Position numbers and translations under genes: made by a program. The notes below the pieces were generated by a model. It was not told the origin of the DNA. It was given only the letters and a program-made list of their open reading frames with translations, and did not search any database. A stretch of DNA of 64,000 bases, from NCBI GenBank assembly GCA_021234535.1, contig CM037843.1, positions 10,811,979 to 10,875,978 of the forward strand, given 5' to 3'. Origin of the DNA: Stichopus chloronotus (lineage: Eukaryota; Echinodermata; Holothuroidea; Aspidochirotida; Stichopodidae). Of the stretch, positions 61,470 through 64,000 are shown piece after piece. Position 1 is the stretch's first letter. Every line of letters begins with the position of its first letter.

Positions 61470-61630
61470 AAGTGGCTGAATGGGACCGCACGCCTAACTA
61501 TCGAACCGCCATGAATACTAATGGAGATTTGATCCCGCCAATTGAGACGCTACGCCTTCTGTTCCCGAGAATCCCTTCCTACAGCTCAGAAGGATCGCTC
61601 CTGGTTGCGACATGGTTTAGCCTAAAAACA
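61470..61630 (+). repeat. tRNA-derived SINE (second copy)
   Basis: The A box TGGCTGAATGG (61473-61483) fits TRGYNNANNNG. The B box GATTTGATCCC (61526-61536) matches GGTTCGATCCC at 9 of 11 bases, at a tRNA-like distance. After the head come AATTGAGACGCTACG and TGTTCCCGAGAATC, the body sequence also seen on the minus strand at 11640-11845. No intact cloverleaf or anticodon arm is visible, so it is a SINE remnant and not a tRNA gene. Confidence 0.6.
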
Positions 61631-61873
61631 GCAACTTAATCATGTTTTTGAAATATTAGATTGCAATGCTCTCTCTTTCTATATCTGTTTCAAAGAATAA
61701 AGGAAAAAATATTCGCACGCATATGTCAATCGCCACAAGCAAAAAAAAAACGATTTTGATTTTTAAAAGTTTCCTTCCTTCCGATAAAGATATCAAAAAC
61801 GAGAGAACCTCTTCAAGCTTTGCCAATCACATAATTTTGTTTGCTATCGAAACTTATTTGCATAAAGTCTGTA
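61631..61873. other. Non-coding spacer
   Basis: Short stretch covered by a 106-codon plus-strand frame (61666-61986) that runs through the TA repeat. No domain recognised, so not called as a gene. Confidence 0.4.
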
Positions 61874-61898
61874 CATATATATATATATATATATATAC
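61874..61898. repeat. (TA)n microsatellite
   Basis: About twelve TA units. Confidence 0.95.
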
Positions 61899-62513
61899 TT
61901 TTCACTTTTTATTAATACAGTTTCTAGCATCAGTGTATAAAACGCTTTTGATGTTCTGTAATATTTCCTCCCTAGTATCGTTCTAGGTTGAGTTAACCCA
62001 GTTTTGAGGTTATCACCTTTGCTGCCATGGTCATGCGTGTCATTGGGCTTTTCTTTCCATCCCTTTAGCCAGTTCAGTCAAACTTGATTCATCTTTTTTT
62101 TTATGGCAGCGGCTCCTACAATGTCCTACTTAAAAAATTGATCTAATTAAACTTGTCGGATGAAAAAAAAAGGCAAAGAGGAAAAGAAAGATGATTTAGA
62201 TGATTCAGATACATCTAAACACAGGAGGGAAAATGTGGAAAAAAACTCTCTACCATTTTATTGATAACAATGGAAATCAAGCAGTACAGTCACTGATGCA
62301 TTAATTTGTGTCCAAAAATAAAATAAGACTAAAAGAAAACAGCACAACACAGAGGAAGGACATCGTGAGCATATGTACTTTCTCTTTTGGTATAATACAA
62401 GTTTCTGCAACTTCTTTAAAATAATGTTCGATATCTCATCCATAAAATAAATTTTTTGCTTCCCAAATGAAATTTCATTTAATTTACTTTATATAACGTT
62501 ACATATACAGGAC

Positions 62514-62534
62514 GTATATATATATATATATATA
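62514..62534. repeat. (TA)n microsatellite
   Basis: About ten TA units. Confidence 0.95.
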
Positions 62535-64000
62535 CAAAACGATATTGTAAGTCCTGCAAAAACTCACGATAGAGTGATCAATGGTAGACCAGAGCTTATA
62601 ATATACATAAGTGAAATCAGAAGTTTTGACTCATACTGTTTATTACAACGGAATGAAGCGAGATGTTTGCCTTAGATATCTGTGCCACTACTCAAATTTT
62701 GTTGCTAAGCGTCGGTAGTACAAAAGTCAATAGCATCTGAAGAGGGTAGTCAACAATTACTAGACGGCAGTAACGAGATTTTTCAAAGATAGTTTAGAGG
62801 TTTTCGAATCGCTGCCATATGGTTAAAATTTACCCTTTCGTTCTTACCACTTATCCGCAAAGTAAAGCTATTTGTTACCAAAAGAAAAAACGAGATTTTT
62901 TTTGCAGTGGCAGGTAGAATTAACTACAATATCATCTTCTTATGTCCCTACGTCTGCATACTAAGTAACCAAATCCAGGAAAAGACATGCATGAAGGTAT
63001 ATTTGACCAGGGCGGTGAAATTGACCTACGTGATTTGACTGGTATGCATTTCCTCTTACCCCGTCATTGTTAGTTGATACGAGTAATAGTCGACAGCAAT
63101 CTCAACAAAGTAATTTCCCATGGTTAGCCTTTTGCATGAAACCAATACAAATGGTACATATATATCTTTTGATGTTATTCAGCTTTAGGGTTTACAAAAT
63201 GCAACAGTTCCTCCTACAAAAATTTGATAAAACTTTCTGTAATTACGGATATAATATTTCCAGTTTCTATATTACATAACATTATAAATATAAATCATAG
63301 AAGAAGGGAAAAAGGATGTGGATGTGTTCGCGAGAAGGACAAAGAAAATATAGAAGCTAAAAGAGACATCATTAAAGAAAACCTTTTTCTAGACATCTTA
63401 GAAAACCCTATTCAAGAAATCTTCAAGAATTGCCATTCTGTGTCAAAGTGATGGAGGATTTTCAGCTTAAAAAAAAATTATGGTACTTTAATCCATGGGG
63501 AATTGAAATAGAATAAATTGACACATAATATATTCAACTATGTGTATTCATAAGTGACAAAATGGGACATTTTCTGTAGGTATTGAAAGAAACGAGTTTT
63601 TCCAGTTACCTCCTTTTGAGGTTAACGCAATATTGGAAAACCTTAATTTGTTTTTTCAAAGACAACATACGCAATTGTTCTAAAGAATGGCTCCTTTTGG
63701 AGAGTGGTGGTTGATAAACTGACGTAATCTTCATAATAATGTTCTGGAGAAAAAATGATTAAGACTAAAAAAAGTTAATACAAAACCTGATAAAACTAAT
63801 GCCAAATCATGCTTTGTGATTTTCTTAATTGTAATTAGTACCTCCTTCCTAGAAACATAAATTATCTACGAGGATTGTTTTGTTTGTTCAGATCCTTGTT
63901 GGGGTCTATGAGAATTAACAAACCCTTACAAATACTTAACATTAATAATTAACAATATTCGAACAATCCGATTTAATTGAAACAATAGTAAAGGTTAAAA
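62535..64000. other. Non-coding stretch, no gene seen
   Basis: About 1.5 kb to the window end. Frames at 63067-63279 and 63224-63451 (70-75 codons, plus) overlap each other and lack recognisable domains. Confidence 0.5.

Noticed and set aside
61470..61545. Functional tRNA gene
   Set aside because: A and B boxes are present but no paired acceptor, anticodon or T stems can be traced; body sequence shared with another locus indicates a SINE.

Overview
This window looks like gene-poor intergenic DNA from a metazoan. It is AT-rich (about one third G+C by eye), has no long open reading frame outside simple repeats, and carries many decayed transposable elements, foldback structures, minisatellites, microsatellites and short poly-G or poly-C runs. 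Animal-type non-LTR retrotransposon remnants, tRNA-derived SINEs, hAT-like and TTAA-flanked elements, inverted-repeat elements with tandem subrepeats in their arms, and frequent TAGGCCTA/TAGCCTA-like words fit a marine invertebrate. My best guess is an echinoderm, possibly a sea cucumber; that is inference, not proof. I see no bacterial operon, CRISPR array, rRNA or intact tRNA.

Layout. 1-7.8 kb: an inverted-repeat element (1843-2716), a decayed reverse transcriptase on the minus strand (6216-7262), and a degenerate foldback array (7263-7745). 9.4-11.9 kb: a roughly 1.05 kb hAT-like element with inverted ends and a near-perfect 8-bp target duplication (9473-10523), a MITE copy (11055-11335) and a SINE (11640-11845, minus). 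12.8-15.8 kb: a large foldback structure whose two ends are arrays of ~100-115 bp units in opposite orientation. 16.7-19.9 kb: a second copy of the hAT interior and a dispersed repeat family. 21.3-24.3 kb: a ~158-bp tandem array, a head-to-head ~22-bp minisatellite joined to a 16-bp minisatellite, and the 3' end of a second non-LTR retrotransposon (minus). 29.1-30.5 kb: a long (TA)n flanked by two hammerhead-ribozyme-like cores in opposite orientation, a weak promoter candidate and a possible small exon. 36.8-38.8 kb: an 18-bp repeat array, an inverted repeat with a third hammerhead-like core, and a TTAA-flanked MITE. 45.3 kb: another TTAA-flanked MITE. 47.4-48.2 kb: a CpG-containing patch and a possible minus-strand terminal exon. 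50.9-54.6 kb: a small hAT-like MITE, a 13-bp minisatellite, a palindrome cluster and a 95-bp duplication. 60-61.6 kb: a second copy of the 2-kb repeat, a long tetranucleotide microsatellite and a second SINE.

No protein-coding gene is confidently present, and there is no pathway or operon. The window is best read as an intergenic or intronic tract shaped by transposons, with foldback elements as the recurring theme. Alignments were made by eye; identities and edges are approximate.
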